Counted from the first letter of the stretch, positions 53,631 to 63,574 are shown. The stretch is DNA of 64,000 bases from Mycolicibacter heraklionensis (GCA_001673575.1 LZME01000059.1:25471-89470); one strand, 5' to 3'. Notes: a model not told the origin generated them from the letters alone. Numbers and translations: made by a program.

Positions 53631-54998
53631 GTGAACGCCGACGCACTGACCCAGCTCATCGCCGATCTGCCCGAGGGCATGGTGGTCACCGACCCGACGA
53701 TCACCGCGGGCTACCGGCAGGACAACGCGCTGGACCCGATGGCGGGCCAGCCGCTGGCAGTGGTGCGCCCGCTGCGCACCGAAGAAGTGCAGACGGTGAT
53801 GCGCTGGGCCACCGCCCATCGGGTGCCGGTGGTGACTCGCGGCGCGGGCACCGGCCTGTCGGGCGGAGCCACCGCGGTCGACGGCGGCATTGTGCTGTGC
53901 ACCGAGAAGATGCGTGACATCACCGTCGACCCCGTCACCCGCACCGCGGTGTGCCAGCCCGGCCTGTTCAACGCCGAGGTGAAGAAGGCCGTCGCCGCCT
54001 ACGGACTGTGGTACCCGCCGGACCCGTCGTCGTTCGAGATCTGCAGCATCGGCGGCAACATCGCCACCAACGCCGGCGGCCTGTGCTGCGTCAAGTACGG
54101 CGTGACCACCGACTATGTGCTGGGCCTGCAGGTGGTGCTGGCCGACGGCACCGCGGTACGCCTGGGTGGGCCCCGCCTCAAGGACGTCGCCGGGCTGTCG
54201 CTGACCAAACTGTTCGTCGGCAGCGAGGGCACCCTCGGGGTGGTCACGGAGGTGACCCTGCGACTCTTGCCGGCTCAGCCGAAATCGGCTGTGGTGGTAG
54301 CTACTTTCGACTCGGTGACCGCCGCGGCCGAGGCGGTGCTCGACGTGTCGGGGCGGCTGCGCCCGTCGATGCTGGAGTTCATGGACTCAGCGGCGATCAA
54401 CGCCGTCGAGGACCAACTGCGCATGGGCCTGGACCGCGAGGCGGCGGCCATGCTGGTGGCCGCCTCCGATGAGCGCGGCCACGCGGGCGCCGAGGATGTC
54501 GAGCTGATGGCCCGGGTGTTCACCGAGCACCACGCCAAGGAGGTGTTCTCCACCGACGACCCAGTCGAAGCCGAGGGCTTCGTCGCGGCCCGGCGATTCT
54601 GCATCCCGGCGGTCGAGGCGCAGGGCCCGCTGCTGCTGGAGGACGTCGGAGTGCCGGTGCCGCGGCTGGCGGAGCTGATCACCGGTATCGAGAAGATTGC
54701 CGCCGAGCGCCAACTGCTGATCTCGGTGATCGCGCACGCCGGCGACGGCAATACGCACCCGTTGATCGTGCACGACCCGAACGACGCCGACCACGTGCGG
54801 CGCGCCGAGCTCGCCTACGGCGAAATCATGGATCTGGCCCTGGCGCTGGGCGGCACCATCACCGGCGAGCACGGCGTGGGGCGGTTGAAGCGGCCATGGC
54901 TGGCCGAGCAACTGGGTCCCGACGTGATGGCACTGAACCAGCGGGTCAAGGCCGCGCTCGACCCGCTGAACATCCTCAACCCGGATTCGGGGATCTGA
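53631..54998 (+). CDS. FAD-binding glycolate/lactate oxidase subunit GlcD-like (Rv1257c-like)
   Basis: A 455-residue FAD-linked oxidase of the VAO/PCMH family. FAD-binding PCMH motifs are VVTRGAGTGLSGGATAVDGGIVL and ICSIGGNIATNAGGLCCVKYGVTTDYVLGLQVVLADG. The C-terminal cap contains VIAHAGDGNTHPLI and GTITGEHGVGRLKRPWL (metal-ligand His residues). It oxidises a 2-hydroxyacid (glycolate or D-lactate). No GlcE or GlcF subunit is adjacent. Confidence 0.93.
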   Translation: MNADALTQLIADLPEGMVVTDPTITAGYRQDNALDPMAGQPLAVVRPLRTEEVQTVMRWATAHRVPVVTRGAGTGLSGGATAVDGGIVLCTEKMRDITVDPVTRTAVCQPGLFNAEVKKAVAAYGLWYPPDPSSFEICSIGGNIATNAGGLCCVKYGVTTDYVLGLQVVLADGTAVRLGGPRLKDVAGLSLTKLFVGSEGTLGVVTEVTLRLLPAQPKSAVVVATFDSVTAAAEAVLDVSGRLRPSMLEFMDSAAINAVEDQLRMGLDREAAAMLVAASDERGHAGAEDVELMARVFTEHHAKEVFSTDDPVEAEGFVAARRFCIPAVEAQGPLLLEDVGVPVPRLAELITGIEKIAAERQLLISVIAHAGDGNTHPLIVHDPNDADHVRRAELAYGEIMDLALALGGTITGEHGVGRLKRPWLAEQLGPDVMALNQRVKAALDPLNILNPDSGI

Positions 54999-55018
54999 CC
55001 CGCCTCAAGCCCCCTCGA

Positions 55019-55068
55019 GTGTGAATCCGCCGACGCTCCCCCGGCGCGTCGCGTCCTGGATTTCACAC
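55019..55068. repeat. Long imperfect inverted repeat between glcD and cyp130
   Basis: GTGTGAATCC (55019-55028) pairs with GGATTTCACAC (55058-55068) with one bulged base, and inside it CGACGC (55031-55036) pairs perfectly with GCGTCG (55046-55051). The whole can fold into one extended hairpin 20 nt after the glcD stop. It may be a terminator or a dispersed palindromic element. Confidence 0.65.
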
Positions 55069-55111
55069 GCGACCATTGACACCGAGCGGGCCGTTGTCGT
55101 ATCAATGAGAC

Positions 55112-56335
55112 ATGACGACCACGCTGTCTCATCCGAAATTTGAACTCTGCAACGCCGACACCTGGCCCAACCCCTGGCCGATGTACGCCGCGCTGCGCGA
55201 CCACGACCCGGTCCACCACGTGGTCCCGGAGCACGCGCCGAATCAGGACTACTACGTGCTGTCCCGGCACGCCGACATCTGGGCGGCCGCGGCCGACCAC
55301 GAGACGTTCTCCTCCGCGCAAGGGCTGACCGTCAACTACGGCGAGCTGGAGATGATCGGCCTGGCCGACAACCCGCCGATGGTGATGCAGGATCCGCCGG
55401 TACACACCGAGTTCCGCAAGCTGGTGGCCCGTGGCTTCATGCCGCGGCAGGTCGAGTTGCTCGAGCCCAAGGTGCGCGAGTTCGTCGTCGAGCGCCTCGA
55501 ACGGCTGCAGGCCAACGGCGGCGCGGGAGATATCGTCGCCGAGCTGTTCAAGCCGCTGCCGTCGATGGTGGTCGCGCACTACCTGGGCGTGCCCGAGGAG
55601 GACCGCAGCCAATTCGATCGCTGGACCGAGGCGGTCGTCGCGGCCACCGTCAGCGAAGACGGCGTTGCCTCGGCCGGCGACGCGATCGGCGAGATGATGG
55701 CCTACTTCAGCGGCCTCATCGAACGCCGCCGCACCGACCCGCAGGACGACACGGTCTCACATCTGGTGGCAGCCGGAATGGGTGCCGACGGCGACGTCAC
55801 CGGACTGCTGGCGGTGCTGGCGTTCACCTTCACCATGGTGACCGGCGGCAACGACACGACCACTGGAATGCTCGGCGGCTCAGTGCAACTGCTGCAGCAA
55901 CACCCCGATCAGCGTCAGCTGCTGGTCGATCAGCCCGAGCTGATCCGCGACGCCGTCGAGGAGTTGCTGCGGCTGACCTCTCCCGTTCAGGGGCTGGCCC
56001 GCACCACCACCCGCGATGTCACCATCGGCGAGACCACCATTCCGGCGGACCGCAAGGTGTTGCTGCTCTACGGCTCGGGCAACCGCGACGAGCGCCAGTT
56101 CGGCCCGGACGCCGCCGAGCTCAACGTGCGCCGCAAGCCGCACCAGATCATGACCTTCAGCTACGGCGCGCACCACTGCATCGGCAACCAGGCGGCCCGG
56201 ATGCAGGCGCGGGTGGCGTTGGAGGAACTGCTGGCCCGCTGCCCGAACTACACGGTCGACGAATCCGGGATCGTTTGGGCCGGTGGCAGTTACGTGCGAC
56301 GTCCGCTCTCGGTTCCCTTCACCGTCGGATCATGA
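55112..56335 (+). CDS. cyp130: Cytochrome P450 CYP130
   Basis: A 407-residue P450. I-helix oxygen-activation motif is TGGNDTT, ExxR is EELLR, and the heme-binding loop FSYGAHHCIGNQAARMQAR contains the axial Cys. Sequence and context (followed by TetR, preceded by glcD) match Rv1256c CYP130, which binds azoles and arylamines; the physiological substrate is unknown. It is co-transcribed with the TetR gene (ATGA overlap). Confidence 0.94.
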   Translation: MTTTLSHPKFELCNADTWPNPWPMYAALRDHDPVHHVVPEHAPNQDYYVLSRHADIWAAAADHETFSSAQGLTVNYGELEMIGLADNPPMVMQDPPVHTEFRKLVARGFMPRQVELLEPKVREFVVERLERLQANGGAGDIVAELFKPLPSMVVAHYLGVPEEDRSQFDRWTEAVVAATVSEDGVASAGDAIGEMMAYFSGLIERRRTDPQDDTVSHLVAAGMGADGDVTGLLAVLAFTFTMVTGGNDTTTGMLGGSVQLLQQHPDQRQLLVDQPELIRDAVEELLRLTSPVQGLARTTTRDVTIGETTIPADRKVLLLYGSGNRDERQFGPDAAELNVRRKPHQIMTFSYGAHHCIGNQAARMQARVALEELLARCPNYTVDESGIVWAGGSYVRRPLSVPFTVGS

Positions 56336-56928
56336 TGGCCGGGCGGGCCTGGCTGTCCGATCAGCGCGGTGAGCTGGCCGCCGAGAAGATTCTCGACGCG
56401 GCCGAGAAGCTGTTCGCGCAGCAGGACCCCGCCTCGGTGGGCATGACTGAGATTGCCCGCGCCGCAGGCTGTTCCCGCGCGACGCTGTATCGGTACTTCG
56501 AGAGCCGCGACGCGCTACACACCGCCTACGTGCACCGATGGGCTAATGCGCTATACGACGAGTTGACCCGACGGCTGGCCGGCATCGACGACCCGGCGGA
56601 TCGGCTGGTCGCCGGGATCACCGAATCGCTGGCATTGGTGCGCGGCAATCCGGCGCTGGTGTCATGGTTCGCCGAGACCGGACCACCGATCGGTGCCGCG
56701 ATGGCCGCCCAGTCCGATGTCATCACCGTGATGGTCGCGTCGTTCCTGTCCGCGTTGGACACCGAAGACAACGACGCGGTTGCCCAACGCGCCCGCTGGG
56801 TGGTGCGGGTGGTGACGTCGATGCTGAGCCTCCCGGGGCGCGACGCCGACGACGAGCGGGAAATGCTGACGCAGTTCGTGGTGCCGGTCGTGGTCTCGCC
56901 GGGGCGGCTTAACTCCGCACCCGGGTGA
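56332..56928 (+). CDS. TetR family regulator (Rv1255c-like)
   Basis: 198 residues. HTH: AAEKILDAAEKLFAQQDPASVGMTEIARAAGCSRATLYRYFESRDALHTAYVHRWA. The start ATG 56332 overlaps the cyp130 stop. It probably controls the cyp130 operon. Its last 20 bp overlap the end of the convergent acyltransferase gene. Confidence 0.92.
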   Translation: MMAGRAWLSDQRGELAAEKILDAAEKLFAQQDPASVGMTEIARAAGCSRATLYRYFESRDALHTAYVHRWANALYDELTRRLAGIDDPADRLVAGITESLALVRGNPALVSWFAETGPPIGAAMAAQSDVITVMVASFLSALDTEDNDAVAQRARWVVRVVTSMLSLPGRDADDEREMLTQFVVPVVVSPGRLNSAPG

Positions 56929-58048
56929 GCCGGTGCAGCAGCCAGGACACCGGCACGGTGACCAGCATGGTGACCACGAACAGCGCCAGCATCGAGCCGG
57001 TGTAGACCGGGGTGTGCAGCACCTCCACCATCACCACCTCCATCAGCACTAGGTGAACCAGGAAGATCTCGTAGGAGATCTCTCCCAGCCACACCATCGG
57101 CCGGCTCGCCAGCAGCCGTGCGTACCAACCGCGATTGCCCAACGCCAGCGGGGCCACCATCAGCGCGGCGATCACCGCGTAGAACCCGGCCTTGACCAGG
57201 GCCTCGGACAGTTTCGCCGGCGAGGTGGTGGGTTCCCCGGCGATCGGTGTGGACGCGATGAGATAGCAGATGAGCGCCAACGGAATTGCCACGAAGCCGT
57301 AGCAGCGCACGCCCATGGCCTGCAGCACCGTGAGCATCATCCCGGCGACGAACCACGCCAGATAACCCGGAAGCCACAGTCGGGCGCCGTCGGGCAGGAA
57401 GTCGGTCGTGTGTACCAGCGTCAACCAGGCCGGCGTGATCGCCGCAGCCGCGACCAACCCGGCCAGCAGCAGCCCGGGCCGCCACCGCCGGCGGCACAGC
57501 CAGACCAATGTGGCATAGGCCAGCAGGGGCAGCACCACGTAGAAGGCGACTTCGACTGCGAGGCTCCACATCTGGGTGAGGCCTTGGTGCAGATAACCGA
57601 ACATGTAATTGTCGGTGTAGATCTGGGTCAGCGTCAGGTTCCGCAGCAACCCGATCCAGTTGTGGCCGGGGTTCGGTCCGGCGGTGCGGTAGTGGTAGAT
57701 CACATAGGCCAGCAGCACCGTGACGACATAGGCGGGCATGATGCGTCGCACCCGGTGCCAGGCGTAGCGGCGCACCGACGGGTCCGGCCGGCCCAATGCG
57801 GCAGCGCGCACCCACGGCTGAAACAGCAGAAAACCGGACAACACGAAGAAGATCGGCACGCCGATCTCCATCCGAGAACCCAGCAACCCCGCATAGCCGT
57901 GGGTGTACTTGCCGGTGGTGTAGGCCGCATGCGTACCGACCACCAAGAGCGCGGCCACCGCACGCACACCGGTCAGCGACGCGACCCGATCGACCTGGGC
58001 GACCTGCTCGAGCCCGCCCTGGGCCACGTCGTCGCGCGGCAGGGTCAT
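56909..58048 (-). CDS. Acyltransferase 3 family membrane protein (Rv1254-like)
   Basis: 379 residues with about ten TM helices. Acyltransferase 3 hallmarks: VASLTGVRAVAALLVVGTHAAYTTG with the catalytic His, RMEIGVPIFFVLSGFLLFQPWVR, and QMWSLAVEVAFYVVLPLLAY. It O-acylates a lipid or sugar at the inner membrane; the acceptor is unknown. ATG 58048 overlaps the deaD stop (ATGA), so it is translationally coupled to the helicase as in M. tuberculosis. Confidence 0.92.
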   Translation of the reverse strand: MTLPRDDVAQGGLEQVAQVDRVASLTGVRAVAALLVVGTHAAYTTGKYTHGYAGLLGSRMEIGVPIFFVLSGFLLFQPWVRAAALGRPDPSVRRYAWHRVRRIMPAYVVTVLLAYVIYHYRTAGPNPGHNWIGLLRNLTLTQIYTDNYMFGYLHQGLTQMWSLAVEVAFYVVLPLLAYATLVWLCRRRWRPGLLLAGLVAAAAITPAWLTLVHTTDFLPDGARLWLPGYLAWFVAGMMLTVLQAMGVRCYGFVAIPLALICYLIASTPIAGEPTTSPAKLSEALVKAGFYAVIAALMVAPLALGNRGWYARLLASRPMVWLGEISYEIFLVHLVLMEVVMVEVLHTPVYTGSMLALFVVTMLVTVPVSWLLHRLTRVRS

Positions 58049-59796
58049 TCGGTCCGTTTCCGGTACCCGCCCTCGCCGCGCCGATCGGGTTTACCAGACG
58101 GCCGTTCGCGACGCAGGTTGATCAGCTGACCTTGAATCCTGGTCTGCTCCAACGCCTTGAAGGTCTTGCCGGATAGTTTCGCGGGCAGCTCGACCAGCGA
58201 GTGGTCCACCTTGATGCTGATGTTCCCGAAGTCGCTGCGGTGCAGTCCACCCTCGTTGGCCAGTGCCCCGACGATCGCACCGGGGTTGACCTTGTGGCGC
58301 TTGCCGACCGAGATCCGGTAGGTGGCGAATCCGTCTTTCGGTGGGCCCTTGCGGTCACCTTTGCGGTCGTCCCGGCCGCCGTCGCGATCCGACTTGGCAC
58401 GTTCGCGTCGCTTGTCCGGCGGCGGTTCCACCATCAGGAACGCCTCGCCGTCGCGGGACTGCAGCGCCAGTGCGGCGGCAATGTCGGCCATCGGCACGTT
58501 GTGCTCGCGGCTGTAGTCCTCGACCAAGCGGCGGAACAATTCGATGCCCGACGCACCGAGGTGGTTGGTGATCGCGTCGGCGAACTTGGCGACCCGCTGC
58601 GCATTGACGTCCTCGACGCTGGGCAGCTCGGACTCGATCAGCTTCTGCCGAGTCACCTTCTCGATCAGCCTGAGCAGGTGGCGTTCCCGCGGGTTGACAA
58701 ACAGCAGCGCGGTTCCCGAGCGCCCGGCTCGTCCGGTGCGCCCGATCCGGTGCACATAGGCCTCGGGGTCGTTGGGAATGTCGTAGTTGACGACGTGCGA
58801 GATCCGGTCCACGTCCAGTCCGCGGGCGGCGACATCGGTGGCCACCAGGATGTCGATGTTGCCGTTCTTCAGGGCGGTGATGGTCCGTTCCCGCTGCGCC
58901 TGCGCGATGTCACCATTGATCGCCGCCGCAGAAAACCCTCGGGCGCGCAGTTTTTCGGCTACCTCTTCGGTGGCCTGCTTGGTGCGGACGAAGACGATCA
59001 TCGCTTCGAAGGGTTCGACTTCGAGCACCCGAGTCAGGGCGTCCATCTTTCGCGGCCCGGCGACCTCGATGTAGCGCTGCGAGATGTTCTCCGCCGTAGT
59101 GGTTTTCGCCTTGACGGTGACTTCGACGGGGTCGTGCAGGTAACGGCTGGTGATGCGGCGAATCGCCGAGGGCATGGTCGCCGAGAACAGGGCCACCTGC
59201 TTGTACTCGGGGGTGTCTGCCAGGATGCGTTCGACGTCCTCGGCGAAGCCCATCTGCAGCATCTCGTCGGCCTCGTCGAGCACCAGGTAATCCAGGTGCG
59301 ACAAGTCCAGGCTGCCGCGTTCCAGATGATCGATGACCCGGCCCGGAGTACCGACCACGACCTGCGCCCCGCGCTTCAGACCGGACAGCTGCACGGTGTA
59401 GGAAGCGCCGCCGTAGATCGGCAGCACGTTGATCCGAGGCAGATGCGCACCGTAACGCCCGAACGCCTCGGCGACCTGCAGCGCCAACTCGCGGGTTGGC
59501 GCGAGCACCAGCGCCTGGGTGGCCTTGCTCGTGGTGTCGATGCGCGACAGGATCGGAATGGCGAACGCGGCGGTCTTGCCGGTTCCGGTCTGGGCCAGCC
59601 CCACCACGTCGGAGCCCTCCAGCAGGGCCGGGATGGTGGCGGCCTGAATCGCCGAGGGCGTCTCATAACCGACGTCGGCGACGGCCTTCAGCACCGAGGG
59701 GTGGATCTGCAGGTCAGCGAAAGTTGGGGCAATCGGGTCAGAAGGGGACCCGGTGGTGTCCGGGAAAGGTTCAGCGGGGGCATCAGGCGAGGTCAT
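58045..59796 (-). CDS. deaD: DEAD-box RNA helicase DeaD/CsdA
   Basis: 583 residues. RecA domain 1 has AQTGTGKTAAF, PTRELALQ, TPGRVIDHL and DEADEML with SAT; domain 2 has FVRTKQATEE, ARGLDVDRI and HRIGRTGRAGRSG. The C-terminal DbpA-like RNA-binding domain (TYRISVGKRHKVNPGAIVGALANEGGL...) is preceded by an Arg/Asp/Lys-rich linker. It unwinds RNA in ribosome assembly and mRNA turnover, typically in the cold. The open frame runs upstream of ATG 59796, but the protein start is conserved here. Confidence 0.95.
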   Translation of the reverse strand: MTSPDAPAEPFPDTTGSPSDPIAPTFADLQIHPSVLKAVADVGYETPSAIQAATIPALLEGSDVVGLAQTGTGKTAAFAIPILSRIDTTSKATQALVLAPTRELALQVAEAFGRYGAHLPRINVLPIYGGASYTVQLSGLKRGAQVVVGTPGRVIDHLERGSLDLSHLDYLVLDEADEMLQMGFAEDVERILADTPEYKQVALFSATMPSAIRRITSRYLHDPVEVTVKAKTTTAENISQRYIEVAGPRKMDALTRVLEVEPFEAMIVFVRTKQATEEVAEKLRARGFSAAAINGDIAQAQRERTITALKNGNIDILVATDVAARGLDVDRISHVVNYDIPNDPEAYVHRIGRTGRAGRSGTALLFVNPRERHLLRLIEKVTRQKLIESELPSVEDVNAQRVAKFADAITNHLGASGIELFRRLVEDYSREHNVPMADIAAALALQSRDGEAFLMVEPPPDKRRERAKSDRDGGRDDRKGDRKGPPKDGFATYRISVGKRHKVNPGAIVGALANEGGLHRSDFGNISIKVDHSLVELPAKLSGKTFKALEQTRIQGQLINLRRERPSGKPDRRGEGGYRKRTE

Positions 59797-59914
59797 AGCG
59801 CCTAGCAGTCTACGGGCAAACAGGTCCGCCTCATGCCACAGTTGAGCGCCCGGACCACGGCGACCCGACATCGGTGCTCGGCCGCGCCTCCCCGGGCAGC
59901 CGGCCGGGCGGCGG

Positions 59915-59920
59915 TACGGT
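59915..59920 (+). promoter_or_regulatory. -10 element, leaderless lprE promoter
   Basis: TACGGT ends 7 nt before GTG 59928, supporting that start over the longer open frame. Confidence 0.45.
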
Positions 59921-59927
59921 GCCCGGT

Positions 59928-60491
59928 GTGCCGAGTGCCGCCAAATCCTCAGTACTGATCGCCGCACTGGCCGCAGCTCTGCTGGCCGGTTGCGGTTCGG
60001 GCGACTCCACCGTCGCCAAAACCCCGGAGAACACCAGCCCGGCCGCCGCGCCGCCGGAGGCGCCCCCCACCACCACCGGGCCTGCCACGTCCAACAGCCC
60101 GGCCCCCGCCGACCCGTGCGCGGTCAACCTGGCCGCGCCGGCGATCGCCAAGGCGGTCGCCGAACTGCCCGCCGATCCGCGCAGCAAGCAGCCTTGGAGC
60201 CCGGAGCCGCTGGCCGGCAACTACAACGCCTGCGCCGATATCTCGGCGGTGATCGTCAAGGCCAACACCAATGCCGAACACCCGAGTACGCGTGCGGTGC
60301 TGTTTCACCGCGGCGAATTCCTTCCGCAAGCCGTGCCGGACACCTATGGGTTCAGCGGAATCGACGTGGCGCAATCCACCGGCGATACGGTGGTGCTGCG
60401 CAACGCCAGCGGCATACCGGGGTTGGCCGGGATCGTGAAATTCCACTGGAACGGCAATGGGGTGGACATCATCGGCAACACCACCCGGTAA
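59928..60491 (+). CDS. lprE: Lipoprotein LprE
   Basis: 187 residues. Signal VPSAAKSSVLIAALAAALLAGC gives a lipidated Cys22, then a Pro/Ala/Thr-rich linker (about 30-60) and a compact domain with two Cys (DPCAVNLAAPAIAKAVAELP, NACADISAVIVKAN) likely to form a disulfide, ending FHWNGNGVDIIGNTTR. It matches Rv1252c LprE. Located at the cell envelope; function is not established. Divergent from deaD. Confidence 0.92.
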   Translation: MPSAAKSSVLIAALAAALLAGCGSGDSTVAKTPENTSPAAAPPEAPPTTTGPATSNSPAPADPCAVNLAAPAIAKAVAELPADPRSKQPWSPEPLAGNYNACADISAVIVKANTNAEHPSTRAVLFHRGEFLPQAVPDTYGFSGIDVAQSTGDTVVLRNASGIPGLAGIVKFHWNGNGVDIIGNTTR

Positions 60492-60513
60492 CCGGTCGCG
60501 CCCTGAGAAGCCC

Positions 60514-62529
60514 TTAGAACCAACTGTCGCGCCGCGAGTGCCGCCCGAAGGCATCGGTGTCGTCGGGGTCCTCGCGATAGTGCCGATTTCGGCGGGTCGG
60601 ACTGTTGCCGGTAATCCCGAATTTGGCCAACACGTCGGGCACCGCAGCCCCGTTGGTAAGAGGACGTAGCCGGTGTCCCGCATCGACGTCAAAACCGTTG
60701 TGGTGCAGTGCTGTCGGTTCGGGCTCCGCAATCACCGCCGGCACCGGCGGAATCTCGACAGTCAGCGGTTCGGTGGCGGGGTCCGGCGCACGACGGGCCT
60801 GGGGAGCCCGCGGTGCGACAACCGGGATCCGGTCAGTGCGTTCGACCTCAGGTTCGGCATTCGGGGCTTGGAAGCGTCGGGACACGCTGACGCGTTCAGG
60901 GGCTCTGGCATTACCGGGGCCCTCAACGAGGTTGGTGAAGTCGTCGAAGTCGTCGGAATCATCGAAGTCGTCGTAGTCACCGAAATCGTCGGCATCGGTG
61001 CCGCCGCCGCTCCGGCTGGTCGTCCGGCGGCCCGGGTCGATGACATAACCGACCATGAACAGCGCGGCTACCACACCGAACAGCGCCACAAATGCCGGCA
61101 GCAGCGTCGCCTCCGACATCGCCGCCGCGAACGGCTCGTGCAGGAACTCAGGCAGCTCCAGGACTGCGGAAGCATGCTCAGGGTGCGGGCCACCCGGCAT
61201 CGGCGGCAGGTCGGCGGCGATCCGCGACGTCATGAAGGCGGCCATGCCCGCGCTGCCTAACACCGCCCCGACCTGGCGCGTCGCGTTGTAGACCCCGGAA
61301 CCGGCACCGGCCAAATGCGGCGGAAGGTTGCGGGTGGCGGTGGCCGCCAGCGGCGACCAGATGAATGCCATTCCGACCCCGATGACCGCAAACGGCAGCA
61401 CCAGCCGCCAGATGGGGGTCGCCGGTGTCATCTCGATGGACAGCCAGGTGAGCCCGATCGCCAGTATCGAGAAGCCGAATCCGACCACCGCACGGGGATG
61501 AGCGCGGTCGACGATCTTTCCCACCAGCGGTGCCAGCACTCCGCTGGCGATCGCCATCGGGGCGGTCAGCAGCGCAGAACGGGTGGGTGACATCTCGCAC
61601 ACCGCCTGCGCGTAGAACATCACCGGCAGCACCATCCCGGTGACCGAGAAACCGATGACGGCCACGCCGACGTTGGCCAGCCCGAAGTCGAGGTCGCGGA
61701 AGATGTGCAGCGGTACCAAGGGCTCGCCGTCGGTGACGGCCTGCCAGTAGACGAAAACCGCCATGCAGCAGATGCCACCGAAGATCTGCGCCCAGATCCA
61801 CGGCGCCCACCCCTGCGACTCACCTTCCTGCAGGGCGAAGACCAGCAGGAACATTCCGGCCCCCGACAACGCCACGCCGAGGATGTCGAAGCGATGACGG
61901 TGCACCGGCAGTTCGGGGATCAGCACGATGGCCAGAACCAGGCCGATGGCACCGATGGGGACGTTGACGAAGAAGATCCACTCCCAGCCCAGCCGGTCGA
62001 CCAGCACGCCGCCGGCCAGCGGCCCGATCAGCGTGGCAACCCCGGCGGTGGCGCCCCACACGCTCATGGCCGCGCCGCGCCGTTCCGGAGGGAAGGTGCG
62101 GGTGATCACCGACAGGGTTTGCGGGGTCAACAGAGCGGCGCCGATGCCCTGGACTGCTCGGGCGGCGATCAGCATCTCGATGCCCCCGGCCAGACCGCAC
62201 CACAGCGACGCCGCGGTGAACACCGCCAGCCCGATCAGGTACAGGTTCTTGGGTCCGAACTGGTCGCCGAGGCGACCTGCGACCAGCAGTGGTACCGCGT
62301 AGCCCAGCAGGTAGGCACTGGTAACCCAGATCACCGTGTCGTAGCCGATGTCGAGCGCCGACATGATGCTCGGGTTGGCGACGGCCACGATCGTGGAATC
62401 CACCAGGATCACGAAGAAGCCGAGCATCATCGCCCACAGGGCGTTCCACGGGTTGACCGGATCAGCCGAGCGCGCCGGACCGGAACGCGCGATATCAGCG
62501 CGTTCCGGGTCGTCATACGTGCTGCTCAA
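60514..62529 (-). CDS. 14-TM MFS efflux pump with acidic C-terminal tail (Rv1250-like)
   Basis: 671 residues. The DHA2/EmrB-QacA-type transporter spans about 30-500, with motif D1 [31 protein letters not shown], motif [12 protein letters not shown] and motif C-like [25 protein letters not shown]. The ~161-residue cytoplasmic tail starts with an Asp/Phe repeat ([12 protein letters not shown]) and continues Pro/Arg-rich. Likely a proton-coupled drug or lipid exporter. It is convergent with lprE. Confidence 0.92.
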   Translation of the reverse strand: MSSTYDDPERADIARSGPARSADPVNPWNALWAMMLGFFVILVDSTIVAVANPSIMSALDIGYDTVIWVTSAYLLGYAVPLLVAGRLGDQFGPKNLYLIGLAVFTAASLWCGLAGGIEMLIAARAVQGIGAALLTPQTLSVITRTFPPERRGAAMSVWGATAGVATLIGPLAGGVLVDRLGWEWIFFVNVPIGAIGLVLAIVLIPELPVHRHRFDILGVALSGAGMFLLVFALQEGESQGWAPWIWAQIFGGICCMAVFVYWQAVTDGEPLVPLHIFRDLDFGLANVGVAVIGFSVTGMVLPVMFYAQAVCEMSPTRSALLTAPMAIASGVLAPLVGKIVDRAHPRAVVGFGFSILAIGLTWLSIEMTPATPIWRLVLPFAVIGVGMAFIWSPLAATATRNLPPHLAGAGSGVYNATRQVGAVLGSAGMAAFMTSRIAADLPPMPGGPHPEHASAVLELPEFLHEPFAAAMSEATLLPAFVALFGVVAALFMVGYVIDPGRRTTSRSGGGTDADDFGDYDDFDDSDDFDDFTNLVEGPGNARAPERVSVSRRFQAPNAEPEVERTDRIPVVAPRAPQARRAPDPATEPLTVEIPPVPAVIAEPEPTALHHNGFDVDAGHRLRPLTNGAAVPDVLAKFGITGNSPTRRNRHYREDPDDTDAFGRHSRRDSWF

Positions 62530-62728
62530 GCGCCGCCCTCCCGTCGCTGCGCTGTGCTGTTCGGGGCATCAACCCACCTCCCTGCGACGCTACGGACAGA
62601 TGATGCCGGGAACAACTCGGAGCGCCGTGGTGCTGTTCGCTGCGGGATGACGATCGCGTCCGTTGAAACGGGTAACCAACCACCAGCGCGTTAGCCTGAA
62701 CACCACCGAGTCCAAACGGGAGGCAGCC

Positions 62729-63574
62729 ATGGGCATCTTTCGACGGCGACGCCCGGCGCAGGCCCCGGCGCCGGCCCCCGGTGGTTCAGCGAGGCTCGAC
62801 GGAGGAGAGGCGAAGCTGGGACCGCCGCGTGAACCCGACGAGGAGCAGCCGAGCATGGCGGCCCGGGTGTTGGCGCGGGTCATCGAGCGCAGCGAGCGGG
62901 TGCAGGGTCCGGCGGTGCGGGCCTACGTGGAGCGCCTGCGGCGAACCGATCCCGATGCCGACCCGGCCCAGGTGATAGCAAAGCTGGAGAAGCGTTACCT
63001 GGCGGCCGCGACAGCAAGCGGCGCTGCGGTGGGCGCCACCGCGGCGGTGCCGGCGATCGGCACCCTGATGGCATTGTCGGCGGTAGCCGGGGAGACCGCG
63101 GTCTTCCTGGAGGCCACCGCGTTCTTCGTGCTGTCCGTCGCGGAGGTACACGGCATTCCCGTGGACAACCGGGATCGGCGCCGCGCGCTGGTGCTGGCGG
63201 TGTTGGTGGGCGACCAGGGCAAGGGCGCGCTCGCCGACCTGCTCGGTCCGGGCCGCACCAGCGGCGCGTGGCTCGCCGAAGGTTCTGCGGGTGTGGCGGC
63301 GCTGCCGCTCCCGGCGGTCAAGGAGTTGAACTCTCGGTTGCTGCGGTACTTCGTCAAGCGCTTCACCCTGCGCCGCGGGGCGCTGGCGTTCGGCAAGCTG
63401 TTGCCGGTCGGCCTGGGAGCTGTGATCGGCGCCATCGGGAACCGGCTGATGGGCAAGAAGATCATCGGCAATGCCCGCAAGGCGTTCGGCGCGCCCGCCC
63501 GCCGCTGGCCGGTGAACTTGCATCTGGTGCCGGCCCTGCACGACGGCCCAGGGTCTCCAGCACACTCCGCATAG
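62729..63574 (+). CDS. Rv1249c-like membrane protein with an in-frame repeat insertion
   Basis: 281 residues from ATG 62729, preceded by GGGAGG. A basic N-terminus MGIFRRRRPAQ and a Pro/Ala linker are followed by a repeat-encoded segment [14 protein letters not shown] (about residues 18-32), then the conserved domain with hydrophobic stretches (AAVGATAAVPAIGTLMALSAVAGETAVFLEATAFFVLSVAEVHGI, and LPVGLGAVIGAIGNRLMG near the end). I recognise it only as the conserved neighbour of kgd in mycobacteria; function is unknown. Confidence 0.85.
   Translation: MGIFRRRRPAQAPAPAPGGSARLDGGEAKLGPPREPDEEQPSMAARVLARVIERSERVQGPAVRAYVERLRRTDPDADPAQVIAKLEKRYLAAATASGAAVGATAAVPAIGTLMALSAVAGETAVFLEATAFFVLSVAEVHGIPVDNRDRRRALVLAVLVGDQGKGALADLLGPGRTSGAWLAEGSAGVAALPLPAVKELNSRLLRYFVKRFTLRRGALAFGKLLPVGLGAVIGAIGNRLMGKKIIGNARKAFGAPARRWPVNLHLVPALHDGPGSPAHSA
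62785..62821 (+). repeat. 37-bp coding repeat, copy 1
   Basis: Begins TTCAGCGAGGCTCGACGGAG and matches 63853-63889 at 35 of 37 positions. It is in frame in the Rv1249c-like gene and encodes [12 protein letters not shown]. Confidence 0.85.
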
